This document shows, piece after piece, positions 62,236-64,000 of a stretch of DNA of 64,000 bases. A model generated the notes under the pieces. It was not told the DNA's origin and searched no databases. It saw only the letters and a program-made list of their open reading frames with translations. Origin of the DNA: an uncultured Pseudomonadales bacterium (GTDB taxonomy: Bacteria; Pseudomonadota; Gammaproteobacteria; Pseudomonadales; Pseudohongiellaceae); contig CAMYOK010000002.1 of the NCBI GenBank assembly GCA_947259995.1, positions 1,156,881 through 1,220,880 on the forward strand, given 5' to 3'. Each line of letters begins with the position of its first letter. The stretch's first letter is position 1. Both the position numbers and the translations under genes were made by a program.

Positions 62236-62347
62236 TTAAGCCTATTGTCCAGTTTTTGAGCGTGCTAAACAAAAGTGCAGCCGTGTATCAAATGGAACAT
62301 AAACCACAAGAAATAATATTTACTACAACGTCTAGGAGATTTACGAA

Positions 62348-63031
62348 ATGAAAAAACTTACTAAGGCACTGCTTGCTACGAGTTTGTTAAGCGCTACTTT
62401 TGCGGTTCAAGCACAAGAAAACCCAATTAGTGCAAATGTTACGCTTGCTACCGATTACATCTATCGTGGTGTGTCGCAAACTAGTGGCGCCGCTGCAATA
62501 CAAGGTGGTTTTGACTATGCTAGTGAGTCAGGTTTTTATGTGGGTACTTGGGCTTCAAACCTTTCATATGATGACTACATCGAAATCGATTACTACGGTG
62601 GTTTTTCTGGAAGTTTGACAGACGAAGTCGGCTATGACGTTGGTTTCATTTACTACGACTACCCAGGAATGAGCAGTGATGACTTTCTAGAATTCTATGG
62701 CGTTTTGAGTTACGGCGGTCTGTCTGCCTCGATTAACTACTCAGACGATTTCTATGCCGGTGTTGGTAATACTCTGTACTACACACTCGATTATGGCTTT
62801 GACCTAGGCAACGATTTTGCGGTTGGTTTGCACTACGGCTTGCAGACCTATGACCAAGACGTATGGGGCACAGAAGACAGCTACTCTGAATACAATATCT
62901 CATTGTCAAAATCATACAGTGGCCTAGATTTCTCATTGATGTTGACTGACACAGACCTAAGCGACGCGAACTGCGGTAGTTCATCGGCGTGTGACAGCAC
63001 TGTTGTATTCGCTGTCGGCAAATCATTCTAA
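62348..63031 (+). CDS. TorF-family putative porin (Gcw_chp)
   Basis: 227 residues with a signal peptide (cut after VQA) and amphipathic beta-strands ending in Phe (VFAVGKSF). The N-terminal block ANVTLATDYIYRGVSQTSGAAAIQGGFDY is diagnostic of the Gcw_chp/TorF family. It probably forms an outer-membrane barrel. The sigma-54 promoter and the neighbouring glnK-amtB suggest a nitrogen-scavenging role. Confidence 0.9.
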   Translation: MKKLTKALLATSLLSATFAVQAQENPISANVTLATDYIYRGVSQTSGAAAIQGGFDYASESGFYVGTWASNLSYDDYIEIDYYGGFSGSLTDEVGYDVGFIYYDYPGMSSDDFLEFYGVLSYGGLSASINYSDDFYAGVGNTLYYTLDYGFDLGNDFAVGLHYGLQTYDQDVWGTEDSYSEYNISLSKSYSGLDFSLMLTDTDLSDANCGSSSACDSTVVFAVGKSF

Positions 63032-63070
63032 GCAGTAATTTACCTGTGCAAATGCGCTTGTAAGCTCTAT

Positions 63071-63111
63071 CCGAGGGCCTATCGGCATTAGCTGATGGGC
63101 CCTTGGTTTTT
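63071..63111 (+). terminator. Terminator of the porin gene
   Basis: A 16-bp stem with three G-T pairs (63071-63086 and 63091-63106), loop ATTA, followed by TTTTT. Confidence 0.92.
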
Positions 63112-63143
63112 AACGTAGGGAATATTCGTATGACGATGATTGG

Positions 63144-63159
63144 TGCACATATCGGTGCA
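63144..63159. promoter_or_regulatory. Weaker NtrC-type site
   Basis: TGCACATATCGGTGCA, an NtrC-like palindrome one base shorter than the norm and helically close to the better site at 63161. The pair suits cooperative binding. Confidence 0.55.
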
Positions 63160-63160
63160 C

Positions 63161-63177
63161 AGCACCAAATTGGTGCA
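63161..63177. promoter_or_regulatory. NtrC enhancer site
   Basis: AGCACCAAATTGGTGCA contains the perfect palindrome GCACCA-AAT-TGGTGC, as in the strong E. coli glnA site (TGCACCAACATGGTGCT). It lies about 120 bp before the predicted glnK start site, a normal enhancer distance. Confidence 0.85.
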
Positions 63178-63261
63178 ATTTCATCATCCGAAGGCGAAAA
63201 CAACAGTCCTATTCCGCTTGTTCTGCAGCTATCTTGTTGTTTTGTATTAGGTTTGCGTTTT

Positions 63262-63277
63262 TGGCACGACCCGTGCA
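63262..63277 (+). promoter_or_regulatory. Sigma-54 promoter of glnK-amtB
   Basis: TGGCACGACCCGTGCA matches TGGCACG-N4-TTGCA with one mismatch; GG-N10-GC spacing is exact. With the two NtrC sites this is a typical nitrogen-limitation promoter. Confidence 0.88.
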
Positions 63278-63287
63278 TATAGCATAG

Positions 63288-63683
<396 letters not shown>

Positions 63684-63766
63684 ATTAAAAGATCAATAAG
63701 ACTACAAACAACGACTACTTAAATTAGCCAGGCAGAAAGACTCTCGGACCTGGTTTGGAGGTAAAG

Positions 63767-64000
63767 GTGGAAGACCAAATTTTTCAACTGCAGTACGCGA
63801 TGGACACATTCTATTTCCTAGTTTGTGGCGCGCTTGTGATGTGGATGGCGGCAGGTTTCTCGATGTTAGAGGCCGGTCTTGTTCGCTCAAAGAACACTAC
63901 AGAAATTCTCACTAAGAACGTCGCGCTGTTCGCGATCTCTTGTATCATGTACCTGGTTTGCGGCTACGCAATCATGTACGGCGGTACTTTCTTCCTATCA
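63767..64000 (+). CDS. amtB: Ammonium transporter (partial, N-terminus)
   Basis: The first 78 codons run off the window. GTG start with GGAGG 5 nt upstream. The protein begins MEDQIFQLQYAMDTFYFLV and continues with LVMWMAAGFSMLEAGLVRSKN and TKNVALFAISC, the helix 1-2 signature of Amt proteins. There is no obvious cleaved signal peptide, unlike E. coli AmtB. Downstream of glnK in the same Ntr-controlled operon. Confidence 0.94.
   Translation, partial: MEDQIFQLQYAMDTFYFLVCGALVMWMAAGFSMLEAGLVRSKNTTEILTKNVALFAISCIMYLVCGYAIMYGGTFFLS

Larger units (their letters stand above)
61948..62347. other. Control region of the TorF-family porin gene
   Basis: These 400 bp between ubiK and the porin gene include a sigma-54 promoter (62219-62235) and a widely spaced 9-bp inverted repeat upstream (62031-62104). 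A very AT-rich stretch (62160-62215) lies in between and could act as a bend or an IHF-type site. The porin ribosome site AGGAG is at 62334-62338. Confidence 0.6.

Overview
The window is a typical gammaproteobacterial chromosome segment, probably from a marine or aquatic relative of Pseudomonas/Cellvibrionales. Two blocks keep gene orders that I recall from Pseudomonas: znuCB-znuA, polA, engB, cytochrome c4, dsbA, diguanylate cyclase at 8-18 kb, and cytochrome c5, rep, GGDEF/EAL, yifB, ubiK, glnK, amtB at 55-64 kb. A large accessory region lies between them. No tRNA, rRNA, CRISPR array, insertion sequence or prophage was seen. The assignment rests on gene content and protein resemblance read by eye, not on a search.

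Layout. 0.1-5.2 kb (minus strand): an A-type cytochrome c oxidase operon, coxB (CuA plus two haem c domains)-coxA-two tandem subunit III genes-subunit IV, behind a structured leader. 5.7-8.3 kb: a small membrane protein, haem O synthase (cyoE) and a SCO copper chaperone, which serve the oxidase. 8.3-10.8 kb: the zinc importer znuABC with a Zur box in the divergent promoter. 10.8-17.9 kb: polA (with a degenerate proofreading site), engB, cytochrome c4, dsbA and a DgcH-like diguanylate cyclase. 18-27.8 kb: a type II secretion operon in the order L-M-E-F-D-G-H-I-J-K, without gspC.

27.8-51 kb looks like one cell-surface programme. A minus-strand series encodes a type I secretion ABC protein, membrane-fusion protein and TolC-like protein, followed by Wzm/Wzt of a polysaccharide exporter. 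Next come a Crp/Fnr regulator, a FecR protein, a CHASE2-nucleotide cyclase, a TPR/beta-barrel protein and a 979-residue cysteine-free RTX/S-layer-like protein, the likely type I substrate. A small DUF6447-like protein and a methyltransferase follow. Then come a glycosyltransferase, an epimerase and rfbC-rfbD-rfbB for dTDP-rhamnose. Two CRP-type palindromes (TGTGACTGTA-n-TCAC), one between the regulator and fecR and one before the S-layer-like gene, each sit exactly 21 nt upstream of a TATC(A/C)T -10-like hexamer. This suggests a dedicated cyclic-nucleotide-style circuit. Both the cyclase and the regulator depart from the canonical residues for cAMP.

51-55 kb holds secreted proteins (a Calx-beta protein, and a matrixin-type metalloprotease with a partner), plausible type II substrates. 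55-64 kb returns to housekeeping genes: two tandem cytochromes c5, rep helicase, a pseudo-receiver GGNEF/EGL protein, yifB, ubiK, a TorF-family porin, and glnK-amtB. The porin and glnK-amtB each have a sigma-54 promoter with perfect GG-N10-GC spacing, and NtrC-type palindromes precede glnK.
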